64,000 nt of DNA from CBDCCV01 sp965215025 (GTDB taxonomy: Bacteria > Bacteroidota > Rhodothermia > Rhodothermales > Salinibacteraceae), in assembly GCA_965215025.1 (NCBI GenBank), contig CBDCCV010000001.1, positions 1,550,001 through 1,614,000 on the forward strand, written 5' to 3'. Shown here piece after piece: positions 26,835 to 36,017 of this stretch. The notes under the pieces were generated by a model. The model ran no database searches, had not been told where the DNA came from, and saw only the letters and a list, made by a program, of their open reading frames with translations. How positions within the stretch are numbered: position 1 is the first letter of the stretch; each line of letters starts with the position of its first letter. The position numbers were made by a program, and so were the translations under genes.

Positions 26835-29800
26835 ATGAGAAAACTCTTTACTCGATTCCTCTGCACCCTGGCGTTGCTCCTCATGGCCGCCTCTCCCGCG
26901 CTCGCGCAGGATACCGGCAGCGTCACCGGCAGCGTCACGGACGCGGAGACCGGCGAGCCGTTGCCCGGCGCCAGCGTCGTGATCGTCGAGCTACAACAGG
27001 GCGGCGCCGCCGGCCCGGACGGCAATTACACCATCGAAAACGTGACGCCAGGGGAGTATACCATCCGCGCGTCTTTCGTTGGCTATCAGGAGGCGGAGGC
27101 GGACGTCCAAATCGAGGTGGAAGCCGGCCAAACGGTCACGCAGAACTTCGAGATGACGCCGGACTTCACCGACCTCGAAGAGGTCGTCGTGATCGGTTAC
27201 GGCGAGCGGAGCCGGCGCGACGTGACCGGCGCGGTCTCCTCGGTAGACGCCGAGGAGATTGCGAACGTGCCGACGTCCTCCCCCGAAGAGCTGCTTCAGG
27301 GGCGCGCTGCCGGCGTACAACTCACGCGGAACTCAGGCATTCCGGGAAGCGCCGTAGAAATCAATATCCGCGGCCAGTCCTCGATCACTGCGGGCACGCA
27401 GCCGCTTTTCGTCATTGATGGGGTGCCGGTGCGCTCGCGCGAATCGGCCAGCGACTTCGGCAACAGCAACAACATTCTCCAGAACCTCAGCTCGAACGAC
27501 ATCGCGTCGATAGAGGTGCTGAAGGACGCCTCGGCCTCGGCCATCTACGGCTCGCGCGCGGCCAACGGCGTCGTGCTCATCACCACGAAGCGAGGACAGC
27601 GCAGAGGTACTGACCTCTCGGTCAACTACTACGTCGGCAGCGTCTCGGCGACGGACGAGTTCGACGTGCTTTCCGGCCCGGAGTACGTAGAGATCTACCG
27701 CGAGGCCGGACTCAACCGGCTCCGCGACGCGGGCGTTGACGTGTCCGACACTGACGATCCGTTTCCCCTCTTCGGCTTCCCGGCGTTGCCGACGGTAGAG
27801 GACGCGCCGGATTTCAACACAGTGGACGACGTCTTCCGGACGGGTCTTCAGACGCAGCTCGACCTGTCGGCGCGCGGTGGCAACGAGTCTACGCGCTTCT
27901 TCGCCAGCGGGTCGTACTTCCTGAACGAGTCCTACATCCTGGGCACCCAGTTCCAGCGCATCAACGGACGGCTGAACCTCGATCACGACTTGGTTGATTG
28001 GGCGCGGTTCGGCTCCTCCATCGGGATTACGCGCGTACTCAACGACCGTCCTTCGTCAGGCAATAATGTGTCCGGCGTGCTCACGTCCGGCGCCATCCGC
28101 CCGCCCATTGTCCCGGTGAGAACTGAGGACGGCGACTTCAACTTCGAGAACCCCTACAACATCGCTGAGAACACCGTGGGGGCTATCGCGGTGAACAGCG
28201 CGCAGGACTTCGAGTGGTTCCTCAACGGGAACGCCTTTGCCGAGGTGGACCCGTTCTCGAACCTCACGTTGCGCGCCAACGTGGGCGGCAACGTCAACTT
28301 CGTGGACGAGTACTTCTTCAACGAATTCCGCACAGTAGACGGCCGCCCCAGCGGCGCCCGTACGCAGAACTACTTCGAGCAGAAGCGCTGGCTCTTGGAA
28401 GGGACGGCCGATTACACGGACACCTTCGCTGACGATCACTTTCTCAACGTCGTCCTCGGGTCGAGCTTCGAGTGGGTGGAGCGCAACCAGGTCTTCACAA
28501 GCGCCTCGGGCGTAGCTTCGCCGAACCTGCTCACCGTCGGGAGCGCCGCGCAGCCCACCACCACCTTCTCAGACGTGGACCGGCAGGAACGCCTGCTCTC
28601 GTACTTCACGCGCGCGAACTACACCTTCGGCGACCGCTACATCGCCGAGTTTTCGGCTCGCGTGGACGGGTCCTCGCGCTTCAGCGAGGACAACCGGTTC
28701 GGGTTCTTCCCCGCCGGGGCGCTCGCCTGGCGCATCTCCTCGGAGAGTTTCATGGACCCGGTGGAATGGGTAAACGAGTTGAAACTGCGCGTGAGCCTAG
28801 GTACCACCGGAAACGACCAGATCGGCACGTTTTCGTATCTGGCGCTCTTTGGCAGTGGTCCGGATGGCAACTACGCCGGCGCCGGCGGACTCGACCCCTC
28901 ACAGTTGCCCAACCCGGACCTGCGGTGGGAGCAGACCACCGAGCTTGACATCGGGCTTGACCTGGGCCTCTTCAACAACCGCGTCTTCCTCACAGCGGAC
29001 TACTACGACAAGAACACGGACGACCTCCTGCTCGACGTGCTCTTGCCCCGCTCAGAAGGCTTCAACGACTTCACCGCGAACATCGGGTCGGTGAACAACA
29101 CCGGTCTCGAACTCGCCCTCGAGACGCAGAACCTCACGGGCAACTTCAACTGGAGCACGGCTATCAACCTGGCTACTAACAAAAACGAAGTGACCGAACT
29201 AGTGGACCAGGACGGCGACGGCGTGGGTGATCCGATTCCCAGTCCGGTTAGCAGTCTTATCCGCATTGAGGAAGGCCGTCCGCTCGGCAGCTTCTACCTG
29301 ATCCCGTACGAGGGCGTAGATCCCGAAACGGGCGCTCCCATCTTCACCGATACGAATGGGGATGGCGACATCACGTCCGCTGACCGGCAGTTCGTAGGCG
29401 TACAGGCGCCTGACTGGACAGGGGGAGTCACGAATCGCTTCGGGTACAAGGGACTGGAGCTTAGCGTCTTCTTCCAGTTCGAGTCCGGCGGTAAGTTCTA
29501 CAACAACACCCTCGACTTCCTATCGGGACTGGGCACGTTCAATGTGTCGAGCAACATCTTGGACCGCTGGCAGGAGCCGGGTGATCAGACGGACGTGCCG
29601 CGTCTCTCCCTCTTCGACGGGAACAACGCCGCCCGGACGTCCACCCGCTTTCTCGAAGACGGCTCGTACCTGCGCCTCAAGAATCTAAGGCTGGGGTACT
29701 CGCTCCCGCAGAGGTTCGCGCAGAGGCTGGGGGTGAAGAGCGCTCAGGTCTACGTCCTGGGTACGAACCTGCTGACCTTCGACAGCATCGAGTTCGGCGA

Positions 29801-29891
29801 CCCGGAGGGCCGGGGCGTGAATGGAGGTCTCACTTTCTTTACGCCGCCGCAGGCGCGTACCTTCCAGGGAGGCATCAACCTCACGCTCTGA
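26835..29891 (+). CDS. SusC/RagA-family TonB-linked outer membrane protein (second copy)
   Basis: This 1018-aa protein has a signal peptide (FLCTLALLLMAASPALA-QDT) and a carboxypeptidase-like domain (SVTGSVTDAETGEPLPGASV). The plug has VVVIGYGERSRRDVTGAV (a TonB-box-like region followed by the classic SusC start), LFVIDGVPV and LKDASASAIYGSRAANGVV, and a barrel ends in NLTL. Its plug motifs are more canonical than those of the first copy. ATG 26835 gives the signal peptide; the 59 upstream codons are non-coding in character. It pairs with the SusD gene 128 bp downstream. Substrate unknown. Confidence 0.95.
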   Translation: MRKLFTRFLCTLALLLMAASPALAQDTGSVTGSVTDAETGEPLPGASVVIVELQQGGAAGPDGNYTIENVTPGEYTIRASFVGYQEAEADVQIEVEAGQTVTQNFEMTPDFTDLEEVVVIGYGERSRRDVTGAVSSVDAEEIANVPTSSPEELLQGRAAGVQLTRNSGIPGSAVEINIRGQSSITAGTQPLFVIDGVPVRSRESASDFGNSNNILQNLSSNDIASIEVLKDASASAIYGSRAANGVVLITTKRGQRRGTDLSVNYYVGSVSATDEFDVLSGPEYVEIYREAGLNRLRDAGVDVSDTDDPFPLFGFPALPTVEDAPDFNTVDDVFRTGLQTQLDLSARGGNESTRFFASGSYFLNESYILGTQFQRINGRLNLDHDLVDWARFGSSIGITRVLNDRPSSGNNVSGVLTSGAIRPPIVPVRTEDGDFNFENPYNIAENTVGAIAVNSAQDFEWFLNGNAFAEVDPFSNLTLRANVGGNVNFVDEYFFNEFRTVDGRPSGARTQNYFEQKRWLLEGTADYTDTFADDHFLNVVLGSSFEWVERNQVFTSASGVASPNLLTVGSAAQPTTTFSDVDRQERLLSYFTRANYTFGDRYIAEFSARVDGSSRFSEDNRFGFFPAGALAWRISSESFMDPVEWVNELKLRVSLGTTGNDQIGTFSYLALFGSGPDGNYAGAGGLDPSQLPNPDLRWEQTTELDIGLDLGLFNNRVFLTADYYDKNTDDLLLDVLLPRSEGFNDFTANIGSVNNTGLELALETQNLTGNFNWSTAINLATNKNEVTELVDQDGDGVGDPIPSPVSSLIRIEEGRPLGSFYLIPYEGVDPETGAPIFTDTNGDGDITSADRQFVGVQAPDWTGGVTNRFGYKGLELSVFFQFESGGKFYNNTLDFLSGLGTFNVSSNILDRWQEPGDQTDVPRLSLFDGNNAARTSTRFLEDGSYLRLKNLRLGYSLPQRFAQRLGVKSAQVYVLGTNLLTFDSIEFGDPEGRGVNGGLTFFTPPQARTFQGGINLTL

Positions 29892-30019
29892 GACAGCCGT
29901 TATCGGCGAGCGCCGCATCGGGAGTGCAGAAGAGTCAACTCGCACTCCCGATGCCTGGCGCGCCGCCGTCTCCTATCAAGCTCATTTCTTTTCAGCCGCT
30001 TACGGCCCATTACAATCTT

Positions 30020-31519
30020 ATGAAGCTTCTCAGACCGTTCTCTTTCCTCCTCGTCATCCTCCTCACGGTCGCCACGCTCTCGGCCTGCGACTCCGCGCTC
30101 GACGCCACACCGGCCGATCAAGTGCCGCGAAGTCAGGCCTTCGCCTCGGAGAGGAACGCTCAAGCATCGCTCTTTGGTGCTTACAGCGCGCTGCAGTTTT
30201 CCGGAGTTTACGGTGGCCCTGGCTACTACGCCGCCGACTTCACCACGACTAACCTGAACTTCGTAGGGTCGTTCACGACGTACCAGGCGCTCGAAAACTT
30301 TTCCGTGCTCTCCACGCTCGGCACAGCCCTTACGATTTACGACGACCTCTACGACGCCATTCTCCGCGCCAATGGCGTGATTGTGGGACTTGAGGAGTCG
30401 GGGGCCATCAATCCAGACCGCGCTGCCCAATTCCAGGCGGAGGCGAAGTTCATCCGCGCGCTCTGCTACCACAACCTGCTTCGCTGGTTTGCCCAGCCGT
30501 GGAACACTGGCGGAGCCAACGACCAGCTCGGCGTCCCGCTCGTCCTGGAGCCGGTTACCAACCCCGGCGAGGTGGAAAGAATGCCGCGCGCCACCGTCGC
30601 GGAAGTTTACAATCAGATCAACACCGACCTCGAAGAAGCGATCAGCACGTTTCAGCAAGAGGGCGTCAGCGGACCTAACACCAACGGGCGCGCCGGTCTT
30701 GGTGCCGTGCAAGCGCTGCTTGCTCGCGTGCGGCTCTACCAGGCGCGTTACGAGTCGGCCTCTGAGCTTGCGACCTCGGTGATCGAGTCAGGTGAGTTCG
30801 CGTTGCTCGGCAGCGTGGCAGCGCTCTACGGCACCAGCCTCACGGAGGAAGACGTCTTTGCCGTAGTGAACACGACGGATGACAACTCGGGTACGAACAG
30901 CTTCCCTTCGTCGTTCTACCTTCCGAGCGCGCTCGGTGGGCGCGGCGACCTTATCGTTACGCCCGAGCTTCTGTCCATCTACGACGATTTTGAGGACGCA
31001 CGCCAGCGCGAACTCATCTACCGCGTAGAAGGCGGCTCGCAGGTCTTTGGCGTGCCGGACTCCACATGCCTCAGCGACGACACGGACTGCTGGTCGGATA
31101 AGTACCGCGACCCCAACTTCGCGGACAACATCCGGGTGATCCGTTTGGCCGAGATGTACCTTATCCGCGCCGAGGCGGAAGCGCGCCAGGACGATGGCGA
31201 CGAGGAACAGGCGCTGGCGGACCTGAACACGATCCGCACGCGCGCCGGCCTTGAAGCATTTGACTCGGTTGACGACATCGGCGACGGCGACGGTGACGAC
31301 AGCGACGCTAACGAAGACGGCACGCTGATAAGCGAGATCCTCCTTGAGCGCCGTCGGGAGCTGGCTTTCGAGGGCAAGTATCGCCATACGCTCATCCGTC
31401 TGGGCTTGCCGCTTGTGGACGAGAACGGCGGCGTTGCTCCCGATTTCCAGCGCATCCTGCCGATCCCGTCGGAGGCCATCGACGCCAACCCGGAGCTTGT
31501 GCAGAATCCGGGCTACTGA
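30020..31519 (+). CDS. SusD/RagB-family outer membrane lipoprotein (second copy)
   Basis: This 499-aa lipoprotein has a leader ending in TLSAC (lipid Cys23). SusD-like features are RSQAFASERNAQASLFGAYS near residue 40, a FIRALCYHNLLRWFAQPW helix, and the near-universal C-terminal motif ILLERRRELAFEGKYRHTLIR followed by ILPIPSEAIDANPELVQNPGY. These last motifs are closer to canonical SusD than those of the first copy. Start ATG 30020. A strong terminator follows, so SusC2-SusD2 is a closed unit. Confidence 0.95.
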   Translation: MKLLRPFSFLLVILLTVATLSACDSALDATPADQVPRSQAFASERNAQASLFGAYSALQFSGVYGGPGYYAADFTTTNLNFVGSFTTYQALENFSVLSTLGTALTIYDDLYDAILRANGVIVGLEESGAINPDRAAQFQAEAKFIRALCYHNLLRWFAQPWNTGGANDQLGVPLVLEPVTNPGEVERMPRATVAEVYNQINTDLEEAISTFQQEGVSGPNTNGRAGLGAVQALLARVRLYQARYESASELATSVIESGEFALLGSVAALYGTSLTEEDVFAVVNTTDDNSGTNSFPSSFYLPSALGGRGDLIVTPELLSIYDDFEDARQRELIYRVEGGSQVFGVPDSTCLSDDTDCWSDKYRDPNFADNIRVIRLAEMYLIRAEAEARQDDGDEEQALADLNTIRTRAGLEAFDSVDDIGDGDGDDSDANEDGTLISEILLERRRELAFEGKYRHTLIRLGLPLVDENGGVAPDFQRILPIPSEAIDANPELVQNPGY

Positions 31520-31581
31520 GCGTTGCGTTCCGGCCTCGCATCTGCCGGGCGTTGCGCGCCGCAGATGCCGTCGGGTTTCTG

Positions 31582-31618
31582 GGCCGGCCGTCGTCAGTAC
31601 GCGACGGCCGGCCTTTTT
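31582..31618 (+). terminator. Strong Rho-independent terminator after second SusCD pair
   Basis: A perfect 12-bp GC-rich stem, GGCCGGCCGTCG (31582-31593) with CGACGGCCGGCC (31602-31613), followed by five T (31614-31618). Confidence 0.9.
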
Positions 31619-31768
31619 CGTCTTAGGGCGTGCCTTCTCGTTGCGGCGCGTACCGGCGTGAGATGACCGGAATATGCCGGACGCCGTCCTCGCCGAAACT
31701 TATCTGCATAGGCAAGGTGTTACGCTGTAAAAACATAGCGCAAACTCAGCACAGGCCGAGGTTTGGTC

Positions 31769-33853
31769 ATGTTCTACGTGCGCTTCCCGGCTCTTCTGGC
31801 GCAGAAAACTTGCGGATCGGAAGGGTGCCTCAGAAGGGGGTCTCTTCTTTATCTCGTAATGCTGGCGGGGATCTTCATCTCGGTAGGCATACTTGCGCCG
31901 GCGTACGCGCGGCAGCAGCCCGGCGCAACGGGAGACAGCAGCCTCTCGGTGTTTCAAGCCGATGCAGCGCTGCAATCGCTCCTAAGTGACAGCTCCGGCG
32001 GAACCGGCGACGCTCGCCTGCGCCACGCAACGGATCTCTACCGCCAAATCCTTCATGCGGCTGCGCCAGCACTTGCTTCCGAGACGGGCAGAGTAGTACG
32101 CCGCCACGTTGCTCAGGCGGCTTGGCTGGTGCCGGACGGCGTGCTTCGAGACGTAGTGGCGAATCCGCAGGACGCGCCACCTGAAACGTGGCACTTCAAA
32201 GAAGGTGCGGGCGAGCGGCTCCTGGCTTGGTGGCGGAGTCAGGACCCTGTGTTGCGCACGGCGGGCAACGAACGGCTGCGCGAGCATCTGCGCCGTGTAG
32301 CTTACGCAGAGCAGGCGTATCCGGACCCCGAACGCCTGACGCGCCTCGACGACCGAGGCGAGGTATACGTGCGCTACGGCAAACCATCAGAGCAAGCGGA
32401 GGTGAGCTACAACGAGGCTTCCTTTCACAAGGAGGTTTACCGCTTCGGAGTGCCCGTCGCTATGTCGGACTTCCCCCCGAATGAGTTGTGGTTGTACCCA
32501 GAACTCGGTCAGTCGGCCTACTTCCTCTTTACCGAGAAAGACGGCTCCTACCACTTGGCTGCCTCCACTAACGATCTGCTCCCGGCTCAGCTACGCAACG
32601 GTTTCGGTCGCTCTGAGCGTAGCCTCAACAAAGCCGTCTCCTCGCTGGCGGCCCTCCGACACATCTACAAGCAGTTGGCGATGCATCACATTGACTTTAG
32701 CGGGCGGTACAACGGGGTGGACCGCTACGTTCAACAGCAGAAACAGCAGTCCGACAAGGCCCTCGCGGGTTTAGTCTCTGGAAGGCAACAAGTTGTAGGA
32801 GAAGGGATAGGTTCGCAGCAGGTCATCGTTACGGAAGACCCCGTGGCCGGGCTGGTCCTGCCGTCCGCGATGCTTAAGCAGACGCTTGACCGGAGCTACG
32901 CGGACGACCGCCGAGCTGCGCGTTGGCGAGCGGAAAACATGCCACGTCAGAAGACGAGCGTTCTAAGTTCCGCTGCTCCGCTGCCGGTGGCCGTGCGAAC
33001 GGCCCGCTTCCTCGAAGAAGACGGCACCACCCGAACCGAGGTGTACTGGAGCGTCCCGCCTGGTGCACTGCGCCTTCCAGAAGATCAGCATAAGCGGTAC
33101 GGATCGGAATACGTACGGCGCTCGCGCCCGCTGCTGGCCCTCACGGCATTGCAGCAGGACGAAAAGTACAAGCGGGAAGAAACGTATCGTAAGCAGTACC
33201 TCCTGCAGGGCACCACGCAGCAGGCAGCTGAGCGGACGATTCCGCCCCAGCAACTTGCCTTCCGAAGCACCAGCGAGGTGTATCATATCAGTCTGCAATG
33301 GATGCAGCAAATGGTACAGGTGCGCCCGGAGAGCGAGCGGTTCGCTCCGGGTCCGCTCGTGCGCGCCGGGCAACGGCGGCTTGACTCGCTCCGCCGGCTC
33401 GCGCCCGACCGAGGACGCCTGGAGATGAGCGACCTCCGACCGATGGTGCTGCCCGAAGAGGCTGATCTGCAGAGCGGCAATCTAGCCGAGGCGGCGGTGC
33501 TTTATCCCTTCGCCGAGGTTGCCCCCCACACACCGCTTCTCTTCTACTTCGAGGTGTACCACCTCCGGTACGACGCGGACGACCGCACCCGCTACACGGT
33601 CGAGTACGAGGTGCGGCGCCGCACTGAGCAGGGCACGCTGGCGCGCCTGCTACGGCCGAGCCAAGACAAGAGCACCGCCACACAAGTAACCTACGCAGGC
33701 CGGAGCAGTCGAGCCGAAGAGTACATCCTTCTGGAACTCGACAAATGGGGGCAGGGAAAAAAGGGAGACATTACAATTGTCGTGCGCGTCACTGACGAGA
33801 CGACTGGGCAACAGGTGGAGCGCCCCATCGCGTTTGAAGTAGCGGTTCGGTAG
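31769..33853 (+). CDS. GWxTD-domain-like secreted protein
   Basis: This 694-aa protein has an N-terminal membrane or signal segment (about 26-45, ending APAYARQ). Its middle resembles the GWxTD domain: WWRSQDPVLRT, NERLREHLRRVAYAE, then LDDRGEVYVRYGKPSE, though the GWxTD pentapeptide itself is degenerate. The C-terminal 115 residues form a beta-rich module (FEVYHLRYDADDRTRYTV to RPIAFEVAVR) also left as a remnant at 26165. Function of the family is unknown; secretion is inferred. The start is uncertain: ATG 31769 has GAGG 8 bp upstream and keeps the basic residues before the hydrophobic segment, while ATG 31859 would lose them. Confidence 0.75.
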   Translation: MFYVRFPALLAQKTCGSEGCLRRGSLLYLVMLAGIFISVGILAPAYARQQPGATGDSSLSVFQADAALQSLLSDSSGGTGDARLRHATDLYRQILHAAAPALASETGRVVRRHVAQAAWLVPDGVLRDVVANPQDAPPETWHFKEGAGERLLAWWRSQDPVLRTAGNERLREHLRRVAYAEQAYPDPERLTRLDDRGEVYVRYGKPSEQAEVSYNEASFHKEVYRFGVPVAMSDFPPNELWLYPELGQSAYFLFTEKDGSYHLAASTNDLLPAQLRNGFGRSERSLNKAVSSLAALRHIYKQLAMHHIDFSGRYNGVDRYVQQQKQQSDKALAGLVSGRQQVVGEGIGSQQVIVTEDPVAGLVLPSAMLKQTLDRSYADDRRAARWRAENMPRQKTSVLSSAAPLPVAVRTARFLEEDGTTRTEVYWSVPPGALRLPEDQHKRYGSEYVRRSRPLLALTALQQDEKYKREETYRKQYLLQGTTQQAAERTIPPQQLAFRSTSEVYHISLQWMQQMVQVRPESERFAPGPLVRAGQRRLDSLRRLAPDRGRLEMSDLRPMVLPEEADLQSGNLAEAAVLYPFAEVAPHTPLLFYFEVYHLRYDADDRTRYTVEYEVRRRTEQGTLARLLRPSQDKSTATQVTYAGRSSRAEEYILLELDKWGQGKKGDITIVVRVTDETTGQQVERPIAFEVAVR

Positions 33854-34078
33854 CGTAGCGCTTGCTCCGGTGTCCCTAACGATCTGCGTTATCGAGCAGA
33901 ATTGATCCTCCCCTGACCTGCTTTAGCATATGAACTGAATCCGTTTTCGGAAGCAGGTTAATTGTTCAAACGTTTCCCATCCATAACAATTGAGAAGCTA
34001 TGAACCTTGTTTAAGTTCGTGCTAAGACGTTGCTTATAGATAACTCGTAAGCATGTGAATAGCTGTCCCACTTACGCG
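33854..34078. other. AT-rich spacer
   Basis: A 225-bp stretch visibly richer in A and T than its surroundings, with no supported ORF. It marks the left side of a low-GC patch that includes the next gene and ends at the IS element. Confidence 0.5.
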
Positions 34079-34573
34079 ATGAAACCTCTAAAAGGCAGAC
34101 TCTCTCTCCTAAACTTAAAAAATTTCCAAGCTCTTGTTGCTCTAGCGGTAGCCGTACCCGTCCTGTTGATGGGTTACTCTGAGAACCCAGCTTCATCAGA
34201 GTACGCAAACGGAGTAGAATCTCTGAATACACTAGGTTCGCAAAACGCAACCAGCTCATTAGAGGCTCCTGCTCTTACTTCTACCTATCAAGGTAACCAG
34301 AGTATCAATCTGTACTGGAATGACGTTTCTGGAGCAACGAGCTACGTCTTGGAACGCATAAATACTGGCGAGCGTGGCGTACTCAACGATGGTGAGAACT
34401 ACGTGGGAAACGAAACTTCTGCTGAGGATCATCCCTATCGCTACCCGACATATGATTCGTTCGTTCCAGGAGAGTTTGGGTTTGCGTGTTATAGAGTGAA
34501 AGCGGTCAACTCAGCCACGGAGAGCGAGTATAGCAATGCCGAGTGTTACGGTACGAGCAACAGCGGCTTTTAG
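34079..34573 (+). CDS. Low-GC exported protein with fibronectin-III-like segment
   Basis: This 164-aa protein has an N-terminal hydrophobic segment (about 17-33, ALVALAVAVPVLLMGY) suggesting export. The Cys of a lipobox is absent where LMGY would read LxGC. The mature part contains NLYWNDVSGATSYVLERINT and CYRVKAVNSATESEYSN, the pattern of a fibronectin type III or Ig-like domain. Base composition is far more AT-rich than neighbouring genes, which suggests acquisition by transfer. No recognised homologous family. It ends 16 bp before the IS3 element. Confidence 0.65.
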   Translation: MKPLKGRLSLLNLKNFQALVALAVAVPVLLMGYSENPASSEYANGVESLNTLGSQNATSSLEAPALTSTYQGNQSINLYWNDVSGATSYVLERINTGERGVLNDGENYVGNETSAEDHPYRYPTYDSFVPGEFGFACYRVKAVNSATESEYSNAECYGTSNSGF

Positions 34574-34625
34574 TGGCGTAGAGTTAAACTGACCCTCCTC
34601 CGATTTCGTGGACACCGAGTTAAGG

Positions 34626-35446
34626 TCATGCGGCGCGTGGCGCTGCCCTGCAGGCCTCGTACTCGGCCGGGCTGAGGTAGCCGAGTGACGAGTGCCGCCG
34701 CCTGCGGTTGTACCACACTTCAAGATACTCGAAGAGGTCGGCCTTTGCCTCAGCTCTGCTCTGGTAATCTTGGTGATGAACGAGTTCGGTCTTGAGCGTT
34801 CCGAAGAAGCTCTCCACCACAGCGTTGTCGTAGCAGTTTCCCTTGCGGCTCATGCTGCACGCAATGCCGTAGACCGACAAGAGATGCTGGTAATCGGCCG
34901 AGGCGTACTGGCTGCCGCGGTCGCTGTGATGAAGAAGCGCGCTCGTCACCTGCCGCTGCTGAAGCGCCATCTCAAGGGCACCGACGACCAGGCCCCGCGC
35001 CAGCGTCGCCTGCATGGCCCAGCCGACCACGCGGCGCGAGCACAGATCGAGCACTACAGCGAGATAAAGCCAGCCTTCGCGTGTCCAGACGTAGGTAATA
35101 TCGGCGGCCCACTTCCGGTTTGCATCGGCGGCCTCGAAGTCGCGGCCGAGCAGGTTCTCGGCCACCGGCAAGCTGTGCTTGGAGTCGGTCGTGGATCGAG
35201 AGCGCTTCGTCTGCCTTGCCTGGATGCCGCTACGGCGCATCAGGCGCTCCACCCGGCCTCGGCTGCACGCTCGCCCCGTGCACGCAGCTCGGCATGAACG
35301 CGCGGGCTGCCATACGTCTGACGGCTCTCGGCGTGGATCGCTCTGACCAGAGTAGTCAGCCGCCGGTTCTCGCGGCTGCGCAGGCTCTCCGGCCGGGAGC
35401 GCCAAGCATAGTAGCCGCTCGCTGATACGTTCATGACGCGGCACAT
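34626..35446 (-). pseudogene. IS3-family transposase OrfB, frameshifted
   Basis: The N-terminal part (MCRVMNVSASGYYAWRSR, then TYGSPRVHAELRARGER) and the catalytic part (SRGRVERLMRRSGIQAR onward) lie in different frames. They meet near 35265-35275, where loss of one base explains the break. The catalytic half is otherwise complete: first Asp in WAADITYV, second in HHSDRGSQYAS, and Glu in DNAVVESFFGTLK, followed by YNRRRRHSSLGYLSP. The orfB frame is open up to the slippery site at 35527, consistent with production as an OrfAB fusion by -1 frameshifting. Given the break, full-length transposase is unlikely unless the deletion is a sequencing error. Confidence 0.85.
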
Positions 35447-35493
35447 GGCTTGGATGGAAAACTCCCCACGGTGGTCGTGGACGAAAGGGTACC

Positions 35494-35778
35494 TCAGCGC
35501 GGGCGGCTCGTAAAGATACCCACAGCCTTTTTTAGGATGGCGTTCTCCTCTTCCATGCGCCGAAGTTTGCGCTGGAGTCGGGCCAGTTCTTCATCCCGCG
35601 GATTGCCTTTGCCGGGAAACGCTTGCTGGCCGTGGTCTTCGAGTTGCTCTTTCCAGCGCCGAATCATGCTGGGGTAGATGCCCAGGTCGCGCGCTGCCTG
35701 GCTTCGGTTGCCGCGCTCCTCGGCCAGCCGGACGGCCTCGAGCTTGAACTCTTTTGAATACGTTTTGCGTGTGCTCAT
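35494..35778 (-). CDS. IS3-family transposase OrfA (helix-turn-helix)
   Basis: This 94-aa DNA-binding subunit starts MSTRKTYSKEFKLEAV. A helix-turn-helix (RSQAARDLGIYPSMIRRWK, about residues 26-44) is followed by a leucine-zipper-like coiled coil (LARLQRKLRRMEEENAILKK). The coiled coil runs into the slippery heptamer, so the C-terminal AVGIFTSRPR is replaced in the frameshifted product. Start ATG 35778 is preferred to the upstream in-frame Met at 35820 because it gives the normal OrfA length. Confidence 0.9.
   Translation of the reverse strand: MSTRKTYSKEFKLEAVRLAEERGNRSQAARDLGIYPSMIRRWKEQLEDHGQQAFPGKGNPRDEELARLQRKLRRMEEENAILKKAVGIFTSRPR
35527..35533 (-). other. Programmed -1 frameshift site A-AAA-AAG
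   Basis: On the minus strand orfA reads CTA AAA AAG GCT; the heptamer A AAA AAG is the standard IS3-family slippery sequence. After slipping back one base the ribosome enters the open orfB frame (GGC TGT GGG), which has no stop before the orfB start motifs. Sequence and frame arithmetic both fit. Confidence 0.85.
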
Positions 35779-35884
35779 GGATGACACCTCATTGGTTGCG
35801 TGTTCAGGAATATAGCGCACGAAGCGCTTTTCGAGGTGTCCACTTCTTCAGGGGAGGGTCAAACGTCCTTTTAGCTGAATGTCT

Positions 35885-35921
35885 TCCACGGAGCCAACCT
35901 ACGGTAGGTTGGCTCCGTGGA
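35885..35921. repeat. 37-nt near-perfect palindrome
   Basis: Two 18-bp perfectly complementary arms (starting TCCACGGAGCC) surround one unpaired G. It lies 23 bp outside the IS end and 97 bp before the MGMT-like gene. No T-run follows. It could be a REP-type element or a site the IS favours. The rest of 35862-36017 is AT-richer and holds no gene I can support. Confidence 0.8.
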
Positions 35922-36017
35922 GCGGTTTCCGAACAGAATCGAAGCGTAAAAACAGGCTGTCTTACGGCGATCAGGCGCTAATTGTACTCTTAGGTTGTAC
36001 TCTTAGGCAGGAGGTAG

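Larger units (their letters stand above)
34590..35861 (-). mobile_element. IS3-family insertion sequence, 1272 bp, with inverted repeats and 3-bp target duplication
   Basis: The ends are TGACCCTCC at 34590 and its complement GGAGGGTCA ending at 35861. Inside both ends the inverted repeats share GTGGACACC, so they are imperfect repeats of about 27 bp. The element is flanked by AAC at 34587-34589 and AAC at 35862-35864, a 3-bp duplication as usual for the IS3 family. It carries orfA and orfB on the minus strand with a slippery heptamer between them. OrfB has an internal frame change, so this copy is probably not autonomous. Confidence 0.9.
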
